64,000 bases of DNA from Leptotrichia wadei (GTDB taxonomy: Bacteria; Fusobacteriota; Fusobacteriia; Fusobacteriales; Leptotrichiaceae): positions 2,108,001 to 2,172,000 of the forward strand of contig NZ_AP019829.2 of the NCBI RefSeq assembly GCF_007990545.2. Reading direction: 5' to 3'. Both the position numbers and the translations under genes were made by a program. Below the pieces are notes generated by a model. The model made no database searches, had not been told where the DNA came from, and saw only the letters and a program-made list of their open reading frames with translations. Positions 44,637 to 54,099 of the stretch are shown here, piece by piece; position 1 is the stretch's first letter; every line of letters begins with the position of its first letter.

Positions 44637-45503
44637 ATGAAAACAACCATAGATTTTATAATATTCTCAATTTTTTATATTTTTATAAAAATCTTTAACT
44701 TTTTTCCACCGAAAATTCGTCTAAAAATATCTGAATTTATTGGTGTTTTGCTTTTTTATCTCATTCCAAAAGGAAGAAAATTGTCGTATCGTAACTTAAA
44801 TTTGATTTTAAATGAACAAAATAGTTTTAATTATTCAAAGAAAAAAATTAAGGAAATTGCGATAAAATCTTATAAAAATACAGCAAAGTCGTTTTTACTG
44901 CCTTTTTGGATATATGAATATTTTGAGAATTTCCCGCCAAAAACATATAATTCCAAATTACTGGAAAAATTAAAGAGTGAAAATGAACGAATTATTCTTG
45001 TTACTTCACATTTTGGATTTTTTCATGCAAGTCTTTTTCCAACGGGAAATGATAGAATGTTTATCCCAATTAGAATTATTCCAAATAAATTTATTGAATC
45101 CTATATGGATAAAATTCGTTTTAGAAACAATATGACTTATTTTCCGGAGCAAAATTACAAGTCCTTTTTGAAAAATAAAAATTCAAAGGGCATTTTTGTG
45201 CTTTTAAGTGATGTAAGAAAACCAGGTGGCGATAAAATCACATTTTTTTGATTACCTACCACTAATTCAGGCTTTCCTGCCTATTTTTCCAAGAAAGAGA
45301 ATATTCCGATTGTTATTATTCACAATGAAGTTGATAAAAACAATATTTGCCACATTTTTATAGACAAAGTCATCCATCCTGAAAATTACAAAAATAGACA
45401 CCAAATAATGAAATCTATTTTAACTGAATACGAAAAAATTATACTAAAACTGCCAGAGCAATGGTTCTGGTTTCAGGAAAGATGGAAAGAATTAGAGAAA
45501 TAA
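44637..45503 (+). pseudogene. LpxL/HtrB-like acyltransferase interrupted by in-frame TGA
   Basis: The reading frame runs 204 codons to a TGA at 45249-45251, then stays open in the same frame for 83 more codons to TAA at 45501. The joined product of about 288 residues has LpxL family character throughout: N-terminal membrane helix, GRKLSYRNLNLIL, VTSHFGFFHAS, KITFF*LPTTNSGFPAYFSKK, and EQWFWFQERWKELEK. The conserved residue at the stop is Gly, so a single G-to-T change (GGA to TGA) explains it. The HX4(D/E) catalytic motif reads HFGFFH, lacking the acid. Both point to decay, unless TGA is read through or miscalled. Confidence 0.8.
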
Positions 45504-45597
45504 TAGTATATTTTTAGTTTTATTATTCATTTATTTTTTGCTATAAGACGTTATTTTGTATTAGTATAGTTTTTTATTTATCAAATATTTTATCAAC

Positions 45598-45626
45598 TTG
45601 ACAAAAAAAATTAAGTATGTTACTAT
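45598..45626 (+). promoter_or_regulatory. Promoter of the autotransporter gene
   Basis: TTGACA (45598-45603), 17-nt spacer, TACTAT (45621-45626) with TGt before the -10. Confidence 0.8.
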
Positions 45627-45691
45627 TAAAAAGCAGATATACTTTTCAGAAAATAGTGTTAAAAAATGTATAATATGGAGGTAATTCTAAA

Positions 45692-47032
45692 ATGAAAAAA
45701 ATATTATTATTACTAGGAGTATTAGTTATTAGTGCAAATTCATTTTCTGCCGCTTCAATCGTCGGTGGAGGACTTAATATACATGCAGGAACTAGCATAT
45801 CAGGTTCATCAAATTATAATTTAGGCACTGGGTCAAACACAGTTACAGCTACTGGTTCAAGTACAATATCAGCTGGAACTAAATTTACTGTACCAGCAGG
45901 GGGAACTTTAGATATAGTAACAGATTCAGGAACAATACAGACTTACACAGGACCAACAGTTGTAACATTAACTTCACCATTAAGTGGAAGTGTTACACCA
46001 GCAACAGTGGGTTCAGTAATTAGTTCATCGGGATCAACACCAAGTACACCTGCAACTCCGTCAACACCAAGCACACCAGCGGCACCAACTACGCCTACAA
46101 CACCGTCTACTCCGTCAACACCGGCTGCACCAACACCAAGTACACCGACAGGATCTGTACCTACATTTCAAGGTGCTAGATCAAGAGTAAACTATGACTT
46201 GGCAAAAACTATAACAGCAAACGGATTTAAAGATTTAGAACAAGCTAAGAAAGAAAATGGAGCTAACCTTAATTTACAATATCTTGGTGGAGTAAATTCT
46301 TATGATTATGATTCAAGATATAGTTCTAAAACTAATGGGGTAGTTTTATCAGGAACAAAGAATTTTGGTAACTTTACAATGGGAGCAGGATTTGGATATG
46401 AAAAAACTAATGTAAAATATAAAAATTCATTTGACGGCGTGAGAGAAAAACTAGATTCATATCAAGCATCATTAAGTGGAAAATATGATTTTACAGATAA
46501 TTTAGATGTGGCTTCAGTATTAACTTATGGAAGTAACAAACATAAATACAAAAATTATAATAATGTAAAATTTGATTCAGATGTACTTGATTTCCAAACT
46601 AGATTAGGATATAAATTTAGAGATGATTCAGATGAAAACACTTATGTAAAACCTTATGTTGGATTAGGAGTAACAAGTGTTAAAGAAGATTCATTCACTG
46701 TTGGAAATGTAAACTTTGGAAAAGCTAAGAGAAGCAGTGGAAATGCTACAGCAGGAGTTTATGGACAAACAAGAGTTGGAGCTGTAGATTTGTATGGAAA
46801 TATTGAATATGAACAAAGATTTAGCAGAAAATCATACAATGGTGAAAGAAGTATTTCTACAAATGGTGTAGAAGTTGCTAAGTTAGCTGCATTAGATTAT
46901 GATCAAGGTGTATTTAATTTAGGACTTGGAGCAAAATATAATGTTTCAGATAACTTTAACATGTCAGCAGGATATGAATTATATGATACAAAAAATAGCA
47001 TATTCAAAGTAGGATTAGGATTAGAATTCTAA
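45692..47032 (+). CDS. Autotransporter-type outer-membrane protein with Pro-rich linker
   Basis: 446 residues. Signal peptide (MKKILLLLGVLVISANSFSA), a short Gly/Ser/Thr-rich passenger (about 22-105), a linker of TPSTP/TPAAP-like repeats (about 113-155), then a C-terminal beta-barrel of about 280 residues with alternating strands and a terminal Phe (KVGLGLEF), the BAM signal. Such proteins are surface-exposed adhesin or porin-like. The passenger is far smaller than in classical autotransporters. The linker is coded by imperfect 9-base repeats (46035-46155). Strong promoter and terminator, single gene. Confidence 0.8.
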   Translation: MKKILLLLGVLVISANSFSAASIVGGGLNIHAGTSISGSSNYNLGTGSNTVTATGSSTISAGTKFTVPAGGTLDIVTDSGTIQTYTGPTVVTLTSPLSGSVTPATVGSVISSSGSTPSTPATPSTPSTPAAPTTPTTPSTPSTPAAPTPSTPTGSVPTFQGARSRVNYDLAKTITANGFKDLEQAKKENGANLNLQYLGGVNSYDYDSRYSSKTNGVVLSGTKNFGNFTMGAGFGYEKTNVKYKNSFDGVREKLDSYQASLSGKYDFTDNLDVASVLTYGSNKHKYKNYNNVKFDSDVLDFQTRLGYKFRDDSDENTYVKPYVGLGVTSVKEDSFTVGNVNFGKAKRSSGNATAGVYGQTRVGAVDLYGNIEYEQRFSRKSYNGERSISTNGVEVAKLAALDYDQGVFNLGLGAKYNVSDNFNMSAGYELYDTKNSIFKVGLGLEF

Positions 47033-47081
47033 TAACTCAAAATACAAAAATTGTTTTTTTTCCTAATATTTATATTAATAG

Positions 47082-47117
47082 AAAAACACTCAAGATAAAA
47101 GTATCCTGAGTGTTTTT
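47082..47117 (+). terminator. Terminator of the autotransporter gene
   Basis: AAAAACACTCA..GATA / TATC..TGAGTGTTTTT with loop AAAG. Confidence 0.9.
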
Positions 47118-47209
47118 AAATTTCTTACTAAAATTTATAAGAGCAATAGGACAATTATCAAAAATAATATTTATTTAATTAATTATATATCAAATCAAGT
47201 TAATTTTTA

Positions 47210-48277
47210 TTAATTTACAGAATATCCCACTGATAATCCGAATCTTACTTCTTCTGTTTCAGTAGTCTTTCTATTTGATCCAGATTTCTTATAAGAATCT
47301 CTATAATATGGACGATATTTCACAAAAGGATTTACCGAAACTTTGCCTTCTCCTGCTTCAAATGATTTTTTATATCCAGCTTCTGTAATTACACCAAACA
47401 TATTTTCCCAATAATATCTTGGGTATCTTTCAAATTCGTTTTCTAGGACAACTTTCCCGTAAATTCCCGCAACTGACGGTGTCGTATATGATAAGTTTGC
47501 ATAATAATCTTGATAAACTGATGGTTTAGCCTTTTTCCCATTTTTTTGTGTCTTATTTGTGTCTCTGTAATGATTCGTGAAATAAGTATAATAATCTAAA
47601 CTTCCCCATTCTCCCTTTTTAATATTATTACTTACTTCAAGATCTGCATTAAGTCCCCAACCATTAACTTTTGACCCTTTAAAGTCATTTCCGCTCAAAT
47701 AATACTCTCCTCTTCTATTCCCTTTAAATCTAAAATAAATACCTTCTACAGCCAATGTTACATTTTGTCCCCATATTTTTTTATTAAACGTCGGTCCTAT
47801 CGCAAATTCATTCCCAATTCCTGTTGTAGAAATTTCTTTTGTAACTAAATCTTTATTTCTATAAATATCATTTTGCCATCTAATTTTCAATTTAACATCA
47901 TCTGATAATTTCTTCTCTAACCCTAATTTACTATAAATTCTATCATTTTTTCTAAAAGTTCCATACTGAGTAATTGTTTGTCCATTAAATCTATTTCTAT
48001 TTTGATCCTTATCCCATCTTGTCCAAAATGTCAAATCCCAGTCTCCTTCATCAATTAATCCAATCTTCCCAGAAAAAATACTTCTTACCCGTGTTCTCCC
48101 ACGATTATCCTTCTTAAATCCAGCAAATCCAATTCCATTCACATCATCTCCAGTTTTATCCTGATAATTCTGCCTGTATTCAGTAGAAATATTAATATTC
48201 TTCAACACATCTTGATCCGCTTTAGCAAACCCAGAAATTACCAAAGTTAATGCCAACAATCCTAATAATTTTTTCAT
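47210..48277 (-). CDS. Outer-membrane beta-barrel protein, FomA/porin-like
   Basis: 355 residues. Signal peptide MKKLLGLLALTLVISGFAKA, then a chain of amphipathic strands rich in Tyr, Arg, Lys and Asn (NISTEYRQNYQDK, DLTFWTRWDKDQN, LKIRWQNDIYRN, YYANLSYTT, GLSVGYSVN). Length and composition resemble the major outer-membrane porins of fusobacteria. GAGGAAGG ribosome site. Identification as FomA family is likely but not certain. Confidence 0.7.
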   Translation of the reverse strand: MKKLLGLLALTLVISGFAKADQDVLKNINISTEYRQNYQDKTGDDVNGIGFAGFKKDNRGRTRVRSIFSGKIGLIDEGDWDLTFWTRWDKDQNRNRFNGQTITQYGTFRKNDRIYSKLGLEKKLSDDVKLKIRWQNDIYRNKDLVTKEISTTGIGNEFAIGPTFNKKIWGQNVTLAVEGIYFRFKGNRRGEYYLSGNDFKGSKVNGWGLNADLEVSNNIKKGEWGSLDYYTYFTNHYRDTNKTQKNGKKAKPSVYQDYYANLSYTTPSVAGIYGKVVLENEFERYPRYYWENMFGVITEAGYKKSFEAGEGKVSVNPFVKYRPYYRDSYKKSGSNRKTTETEEVRFGLSVGYSVN

Positions 48278-48485
48278 AAATCATTTCCTTCCTCTCATCT
48301 GTTTTTTACTTATTTATCACCATATAATTTCAAAATTATAGCTAAATAGTACCAGTATTTAACAAATATTAAGTATCCCATATTGTTGGAAAAATTATAT
48401 AATTATTCTTTTTATTATGTGATAAACTTATCTAACTTTATACTAAATTTAATTATCAAATTATTTGTATATCAAATCATAACTT

Positions 48486-48515
48486 ATATTAACATTTTTT
48501 CTACTTAATTGTCAA
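48486..48515 (-). promoter_or_regulatory. Possible distal promoter of the porin-like gene
   Basis: TTGACA (48510-48515), 18-nt spacer, TAATAT (48486-48491); would give a leader of about 200 nt. The spacer 48278-48567 holds no ORF. Confidence 0.4.
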
Positions 48516-48567
48516 TAAACTAATTATATATCTTTTATATATTTCTATATATTTTGTTAATGATTAA

Positions 48568-49227
48568 TTACTTAATTTCAATCTCTGAATTTATCTTACC
48601 ACCTTTTTTTCCATGTACAACGACTAAATCTATCTTCTTATACTTATTTACTTTAACCGACAATATATTTAATCTATTCTCATAAATATATCGAAACACA
48701 TCATTTAACCTACTATCTGGCACAACTAAAAAAAATTCTCCATAATTTTTTAAAAGCCTTCTTATTTCTAAAATTATTTCTTCCAATGTAAGTAAAACTT
48801 CATATTTACTAATTTGTTCTGTCTTATTTTTAGGCATTTTCCCAGAATTAATTTTTTTATATGGCGGATTTGAAAAAATAAAATCATATTCTCCATTTAT
48901 ACTTTTTATATTTTTATTAATCGGAATTATTTTTTCATTTAAATCATTTATCTCTATATTTTTTTTTAAAGTAGAAAAAACTTCCTTTTGAATTTCCACA
49001 GCAAAAATTTTTGAAATAACATCAAGTTCCGAAAGTAATAATGAAATTATTCCTTGTCCCGCCCCAATTTCTAAAAATGATTTTTTCTCTTTCAAATTCT
49101 TACATTTTCTACTAAAATATTCTTGCATAAATTTTGAGAGCAAAATAGCATCTTCTGTTATTTTTAGCCCTTTTTCCTCCACAATCATCTTTTTCCCGAC
49201 ACTTTCTAAATTTTCAATATAACTCAT
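48568..49227 (-). CDS. tRNA1(Val) adenine-37 N6-methyltransferase-like
   Basis: 219 residues, Rossmann methyltransferase: SAM motif FLEIGAGQGIISLLL (61-75), acidic end of strand 2 (VEIQ), and NPPY at 120-123, the signature of N6-adenine or exocyclic-amine methylases. Overall order (ITEDAILLSKF start, RLLKNYGEFFLVVPDSRL) fits the TrmN6/YfiC group that modifies A37 of tRNA-Val. AGGAG ribosome site. Confidence 0.85.
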   Translation of the reverse strand: MSYIENLESVGKKMIVEEKGLKITEDAILLSKFMQEYFSRKCKNLKEKKSFLEIGAGQGIISLLLSELDVISKIFAVEIQKEVFSTLKKNIEINDLNEKIIPINKNIKSINGEYDFIFSNPPYKKINSGKMPKNKTEQISKYEVLLTLEEIILEIRRLLKNYGEFFLVVPDSRLNDVFRYIYENRLNILSVKVNKYKKIDLVVVHGKKGGKINSEIEIK

Positions 49228-49275
49228 TTTAACTCCTGATCTTCAATAAAATTATACCATTTCCCATTTAAACAG

Positions 49276-49360
49276 AATTTCTTTGTAAAAGGTCAAGGTC
49301 TCTTGCTAGCAAATGACATAAAATATAACCTCTATCTTTAAACGAGATTTAGTATTAATA
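49276..49360 (-). repeat. R3 element, copy 3 (long, reversed)
   Basis: Reverse complement matches 2985-3070 over about 85 bp, including CATTTGCTAGCAAGAGACCTTGACC and the end TACAAAGAAATT. Confidence 0.7.
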
Positions 49361-49365
49361 TAAAA

Positions 49366-49412
49366 AACTGTCTTAAATATTTTTAGTATTTAAAACAGTT
49401 CTTTTTAGTATC
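49366..49412 (-). terminator. Terminator of the PpiD-like gene
   Basis: AACTGT..TTAAATA / TATTTAA.ACAGTT, followed by T-rich sequence on the minus strand. Confidence 0.8.
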
Positions 49413-49479
49413 TTGTACTTCTTCTATTTGACAACAAAAGAATCCTTGATGAATCAAATTTAACTATTTAAACAGAAAA

Positions 49480-51309
49480 CTATTTTGTAATTCCCAATTG
49501 CTTGTCTGCATATTCGTGTGCGAGTTCCAATCTTACACGTTCTTTTGAATTTTCAAATGTTGCTTGTGTAAATGGTATTTCTGATGTTTTTGCAATTAAA
49601 TAATATCCAGTTGCATCATTTCTTTCTAAGAATCCATTTACCTGCAATGCAAATATTTGATCCATTAATTCTTTATTTATTCCAATTCCTGGAATTGCAT
49701 CAGTTTTAACTAACTTTTTGAATCTTTCTTTTATGCTAAAGTTATATTTATCTTGTTTTTCCACAGTACTCCAAGTAACTTTCTTACTTTCAATTTCAGC
49801 TTTTAAATCTTGAATTTTCTTAATAACTTTTTGTTTTGAAGCTTCAGAAATAGTTGGAGTTATTAAAATATGGCTAATTTTCGCTACATTTTCATTTTTT
49901 GGATCTTTACTTTGAATGTAAATAATGTGATAACCAAACTGTGTTTTTATTGGTCCTACAATATCTCCAGCCTTACCATTCTTAACCGCATTTGCAAATT
50001 CTGGAACAAGTTTTGATAAATCTGCTGTTTCTCCCAAACTTCCGCCATTTTTAGCCGAACCAGGATCTTTTGAAAATTCTCTAGCTTTTTCTGCAAAATT
50101 ATCTTTATTTGTAGTTTTCATAATTTCTTCAGCTTGCTTTTTAGCCACAGCAAAATCATTTTCTCCAGCTTGATATTCCTCTCCAATCACATAACCACCT
50201 ATACTATTTTTAGTATCATAGCTATCTCTTTTAGAATCAAATCTTGCTTGTAATGTTGCATTATCAGGCTTATAAGTATCAATTAAATAATTATAATATT
50301 TTTGAGAATAATCTCTTAACTGATCTACACCTACTAAATCAGCATCTGCCTTTATTCCAGCCGCTTTAGCCTTATTTGCAATTTGTATAAATTTACCTAA
50401 ATTTATTTTTAACATACCTTTTAAATCATTTACCATTTTTGGTGAATAACCTTCTTGAGTTTGTGAAACAGCATTTACAATTTGTTCATTTACGTCTGCA
50501 TTTGTATATTTATATTCTCCACTTTGTGCCACAGGCGTTGTTATATTGGTATACATTTTTTTAAATTCTTCATCTTTAAACTCAATTTTAGCTTTTTGTT
50601 TAGCTTTTGCAATAAATGAATTTAAAATCATAATATCCTTATCTTGTTTCATATTTTCTTTAATTTGGTCTTTTACATCTTCAAATTCTTGATTTTCAAA
50701 AGCTTGAGTATACTTATTTCTTTCATAAGCTTTTTTTACTTCTTCATCGGTAACTTTATCATCTGCAAATAATTTTTCTCTCATTTTATCAACAGTTTTT
50801 TGATCTTTTATCATTTTTTTAAATGAAGTAACATTATACCCAACTGATCTTAAATATTGAGAAAATTCATCTTTCCCTAATTTTGATTGTTTTTGATAAG
50901 CTTTAAATTCCTTATTAACAGTTGATCCACTTACTCTTATTCCCAAATTCTTAGCTGATGAAATCAATATTTCCTTATTTATTAAAAGCTGTAAAACATA
51001 TTGATTTACAATTTCATCAGGAATATTTTTTATATTATCAGTATTTACTCCCGCTTGTGCCAATTGCTGCATTTTTTGCTGATTTATCTCATTTAGCTGA
51101 TTTTTTAACGAATAAGTCTCCCTTTCAAAATCATCACGATAAATTTTTATCCCATTAACCGTCGCAATTACTTCTCTATTACCTTTTGAAGCTTCGAAAA
51201 TATTATTCTTCAAAAATAATATTCCAGTAATAAGCATTGCTATTCCAAACATCCCCATCATAACTGCTGATGCGATCTGGATACCTCTTTTGTGACTTCT
51301 GAATCCCAT
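49480..51309 (-). CDS. Membrane-anchored peptidylprolyl isomerase, PpiD/SurA-like
   Basis: 609 residues. Short cytoplasmic Arg/Lys start, one membrane helix (about 11-33), SurA-N-like helices (about 45-230), a first divergent rotamase-like part and a clear PpiC domain (about 375-465: EFSKDPGSAKNGGSLGE, VPEFANAVKNGKAGDIVGPIKTQFGYHIIYI), then a further ISHILITPTISEASKQK segment that starts another parvulin domain. Folds exported proteins in the periplasm. Same strand as GerMN and amidase genes upstream, but separated by a terminator. Confidence 0.85.
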   Translation of the reverse strand: MGFRSHKRGIQIASAVMMGMFGIAMLITGILFLKNNIFEASKGNREVIATVNGIKIYRDDFERETYSLKNQLNEINQQKMQQLAQAGVNTDNIKNIPDEIVNQYVLQLLINKEILISSAKNLGIRVSGSTVNKEFKAYQKQSKLGKDEFSQYLRSVGYNVTSFKKMIKDQKTVDKMREKLFADDKVTDEEVKKAYERNKYTQAFENQEFEDVKDQIKENMKQDKDIMILNSFIAKAKQKAKIEFKDEEFKKMYTNITTPVAQSGEYKYTNADVNEQIVNAVSQTQEGYSPKMVNDLKGMLKINLGKFIQIANKAKAAGIKADADLVGVDQLRDYSQKYYNYLIDTYKPDNATLQARFDSKRDSYDTKNSIGGYVIGEEYQAGENDFAVAKKQAEEIMKTTNKDNFAEKAREFSKDPGSAKNGGSLGETADLSKLVPEFANAVKNGKAGDIVGPIKTQFGYHIIYIQSKDPKNENVAKISHILITPTISEASKQKVIKKIQDLKAEIESKKVTWSTVEKQDKYNFSIKERFKKLVKTDAIPGIGINKELMDQIFALQVNGFLERNDATGYYLIAKTSEIPFTQATFENSKERVRLELAHEYADKQLGITK

Positions 51310-51353
51310 TGTCTATCTTCCTTTCTCTCTTCTCTCACTTTAGTCATTTTATT

Positions 51354-51362
51354 ATTATACCA
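51354..51362 (-). promoter_or_regulatory. Extended -10 of the PpiD-like gene
   Basis: TGgTATAAT on the minus strand, about 45 nt before the ATG. Confidence 0.5.
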
Positions 51363-51458
51363 TATAATCCTTTATTTTTCTATCGTTTTTTTTTACTATT
51401 TGTAATTTATTCTTTTAAAAAAATTTAACTTATTTTATAATAAATCTAATTTGCAAAA

Positions 51459-51507
51459 TAAAAAACTGCTTTGACATTAAAAACTTTCTATTAATATCAA
51501 AACAGTC
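51459..51507 (-). terminator. Terminator of the amidase-GerMN operon
   Basis: ACTGTTTTGA.ATTAA / TTAAT.TCAAA.CAGT followed by T6 on the minus strand. Confidence 0.8.
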
Positions 51508-51539
51508 TAAATTAATCTTTCCCTTGAATACTTTACTTT

Positions 51540-52085
51540 CTATTGAGTATTTGTCTCACCATCTATTTGAATAATAACACTTTGAATATTGGGAAAGTTT
51601 TTTAAAATCGTATTTGTTACAGCTTGAGAAAATCCATTAAATAATTCAGGATTTTTTTTCAAATTTGCAAATGCTGCATTTAATTTTACAACTGTTGTAT
51701 TTACATTGTCAATTCTAAGGTTGTAGGCACTTCTAAATTTCATATCATCTGTAATATAATTTGAATTTCTGATAATTCCATTTATAAAATCCCCTTCAAT
51801 TAAGTTCACTTGACGCGGAATTACGATTTCTCGCTCATAAATTGTTCTTGTACCAGGATCAAATACAAATATAGAAATTTTATTTTGAGTTTCCTCATTT
51901 TGCGCTGTTTCCTTTACTAAATTCTTATCAACAGTTACATGTATTTCTTCACTGTTATCCCTGTCATATATATTCGTTGCAACTACAGCAGCCGTTATTA
52001 AAATAAGCAATATTATAAAAAATACGCTGCTAAAAAATCCTTTTTTCTTTTTAGGTTCTTCTTTTGATTCTTCTTTTTTTGGCAT
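51540..52085 (-). CDS. GerMN domain protein, membrane-anchored
   Basis: 181 residues: Lys/Glu-rich cytoplasmic start, one membrane helix (about 17-41), then a GerMN domain (about 65-178: ISIFVFDPGTRTIYEREIVIPR, LIEGDFINGIIRN, FANLKKNPELFNGFSQAVTNTILKNFPNIQSVIIQIDGE). GerMN is known from spore germination GerM and from lipoproteins in non-sporulating bacteria. 45 bp behind the amidase gene, so it may bind peptidoglycan or modulate the amidase. Confidence 0.85.
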   Translation of the reverse strand: MPKKEESKEEPKKKKGFFSSVFFIILLILITAAVVATNIYDRDNSEEIHVTVDKNLVKETAQNEETQNKISIFVFDPGTRTIYEREIVIPRQVNLIEGDFINGIIRNSNYITDDMKFRSAYNLRIDNVNTTVVKLNAAFANLKKNPELFNGFSQAVTNTILKNFPNIQSVIIQIDGETNTQ

Positions 52086-52130
52086 AAAATTCTCCTAATT
52101 TGGATAATATTTCCATTATTTAAAATGAAA

Positions 52131-53258
52131 TTATCTAAAATAACTTCTTATTGCACTTCCAATAGCATTTGCTGCTCTTTCTTGACCATCTGGTGTTAAA
52201 TATTGCGATAAATCAGAATAATTATTCATAAATCCTAATTCTACAAGTATTGATGGTGAATTACTTCCACGAAGTACTGCAAAATTTGCTCCAAAAACTC
52301 CTCTTCTTCTAAGCCCTGTTGTATTTATAAGATTATTTAATACAGATTCTGCTATAGCTTGACTTGTCTTTTGATTTTTTCTATAAAAAATATCATTTAA
52401 AATAAAGTCTGAAAATGGCACATCTCCATAGCTTCCATCAACTTTATTTTCAAATTTGGCTACTTGTGTAGCGTAACTTCCCTGATCTTTTTTACTAAAG
52501 TAGAATACTTCTGTTCCATTTGCCGATGAACTTGAACCTGAATTTAAATGAATACTTATAAAGAAATCTGCATTTGCATCATTTCCAATTTTAGCTCTTG
52601 TATCTAATGGTACAAAGAAATCCGAATCTCTAGTCATTATAACATTGTAATCCTGTCTTAAATTATTAGCTAGCCTTGTTGCTACTTGTAATGCTATATC
52701 TTTTTCATTATATCCATTTCCTCTTGCTCCTGAATCACGCCCACCATGTCCAGGATCTACAACTATTGTATATTTTTTATTTCCTCTTGAAGTATTACCT
52801 GACTGGCTTTGTGACTGAGTCTGTGTTATTCTTGTATTGTTGCTGTTATTATTCTGTCTTTGTGGTGCATTATATGATTTTTGAACTGTTGCAGCTTTAC
52901 CTCCATCTAATGTTACTTGAAATTCTCCACTTCTGCTAGTAACTTGATAAGTAACAGATGGTTTTAAATACACATACACTACTACCATTCCATTGTTTTC
53001 AACTGTATAAATCTTACTTATATACTGATCATTTTTGTTAATAAATGCTGGAACGCCACTTTCAATTTTACTATCTGAGAAACTTAACATTAGCAGGTCT
53101 TCGCCCCCTAATTTTGTGACAGAAGCATTTGGAATAATCTGTTTATTTTCCCTAAATGTTCCGATGACCTTTCCATTATTATATGAAACATTTTTTAAAG
53201 TATCGGAAAATGTGATTGCACTTATAAAAAGTAACAAAAATAATAATATCCTTTTCAT
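52131..53258 (-). CDS. N-acetylmuramoyl-L-alanine amidase, AmiC-like
   Basis: 375 residues. Signal peptide (MKRILLFLLLFISAITFS), an AMIN-like beta domain (about 20-125), a Gln/Asn/Ser-rich linker (about 128-160), and an Amidase_3 domain with the zinc ligands in VVDPGHGGRDSGA (His), NEKDIAL (Glu), FISIHLNS (His) and the catalytic Glu in ILVELGFM. Cleaves stem peptides from glycan strands, typically for daughter-cell separation. GGAGG ribosome site; first gene of a two-gene operon with GerMN. Confidence 0.93.
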   Translation of the reverse strand: MKRILLFLLLFISAITFSDTLKNVSYNNGKVIGTFRENKQIIPNASVTKLGGEDLLMLSFSDSKIESGVPAFINKNDQYISKIYTVENNGMVVVYVYLKPSVTYQVTSRSGEFQVTLDGGKAATVQKSYNAPQRQNNNSNNTRITQTQSQSQSGNTSRGNKKYTIVVDPGHGGRDSGARGNGYNEKDIALQVATRLANNLRQDYNVIMTRDSDFFVPLDTRAKIGNDANADFFISIHLNSGSSSSANGTEVFYFSKKDQGSYATQVAKFENKVDGSYGDVPFSDFILNDIFYRKNQKTSQAIAESVLNNLINTTGLRRRGVFGANFAVLRGSNSPSILVELGFMNNYSDLSQYLTPDGQERAANAIGSAIRSYFR

Positions 53259-53465
53259 TTTTTCCTCCTATTTTTTATTAATCATTTTATTATTTTTTAA
53301 GTTCATAAACTTTAATAAACATAATATCACTAAATTTTTATTTTTTCTATTTCCAGACAAAAAAATCCCTATCTCTTAATTATATAGATACTATGCAGCT
53401 TTTACTCTTACAATTGTCTATAAATACTATAACTATTCAATTTTTATAACTTTTAATTTTACAAT

Positions 53466-53571
53466 TATAAGTAAAACTGGTTTAAAACTGAACTCAAAAG
53501 CTGCAACTATTTTACTCAAATCCTGAGTTTATATAATTTTAGCAGTTCAATTTTAAATGAGTTCGAGTATA
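53466..53571 (-). repeat. R1 element, copy D (reversed)
   Basis: Reverse complement runs TATACTCGAACTCATTTAAAATTGAACTGC ... TTTGAGTAAAATAGTTGCAGCTTTTGAGTTCAGTTTTAAACCAGTTTTACTTATA. Its two ends are the clearest terminal inverted repeats (about 20 of 28 positions). The remainder of the spacer 53259-53582 shows no gene. Confidence 0.75.
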
Positions 53572-53582
53572 ATTTATAAAAT

Positions 53583-53849
53583 TTATTTTGTTTCAATTCT
53601 TTCAACTGCAGATTTAAGAACAGTCATTCTTGCATTTTTATCAATTTTCATTTCCACAGTATCTGTAAAAACATTTGTAATAGTTCCTTGGATTCCTCCA
53701 ACTGTAATTATTCTAGCTCCCACTTTTAAATTTTCCATTAACTCAGCCTTTTGTTTTTTCTTTTTTTTATTTGCAAAATACGTTGGTAAAATTAATACTG
53801 CCAAAAATACTACATAAATTATTATTACCCCTATTGAATTATTATTCAT
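53583..53849 (-). CDS. yajC: Preprotein translocase accessory subunit YajC
   Basis: 88 residues: one membrane helix (about 7-26, VIIIYVVFLAVLILPTYFAN), then NKKKKKQKAELMENLKVGARIITVGGIQGTITNVFTDTVEMKI, the YajC fold. Part of the SecDF-YajC complex; secDF is not adjacent. AGGAGGAAG ribosome site. Confidence 0.95.
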   Translation of the reverse strand: MNNNSIGVIIIYVVFLAVLILPTYFANKKKKKQKAELMENLKVGARIITVGGIQGTITNVFTDTVEMKIDKNARMTVLKSAVERIETK

Positions 53850-53894
53850 AATTATCTATTTCTTCCTCCTTCTTAAATTCTAAAATCCTTTTTA

Positions 53895-53923
53895 ATTATA
53901 CCACAATTTAGAATATGTTTCAA
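53895..53923 (-). promoter_or_regulatory. yajC promoter
   Basis: TTGAAA (53918-53923), 17-nt spacer, TATAAT (53895-53900). Confidence 0.85.
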
Positions 53924-53994
53924 TTTTAAAAAAAATTATTTTTAATTCATAAATTGTATAATATATTGCGACAAATTATTTACATTAACTTAAA

Positions 53995-54040
53995 ATAAAA
54001 ATGACTATCTCAAAAAATTAATTTCAAGACAGCCATTTCG
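53995..54040 (-). terminator. Terminator of pgk
   Basis: AAATGGCTGTCTTGAAATT / TTTGAGATAGTCATTT with two mismatches, followed by TTATTTT on the minus strand. Confidence 0.75.
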
Positions 54041-54099
54041 TGATTAAAATGAAAAAATTATTTTTAGTTAACTAAATTAATAGTTATTCAAGTTAGTTA

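Noticed and set aside
45249-45251. TGA as Trp or selenocysteine codon
   Set aside because: Other genes of the window use TGG for Trp and none uses internal TGA; the conserved residue here is Gly and no SECIS-like hairpin directly follows.
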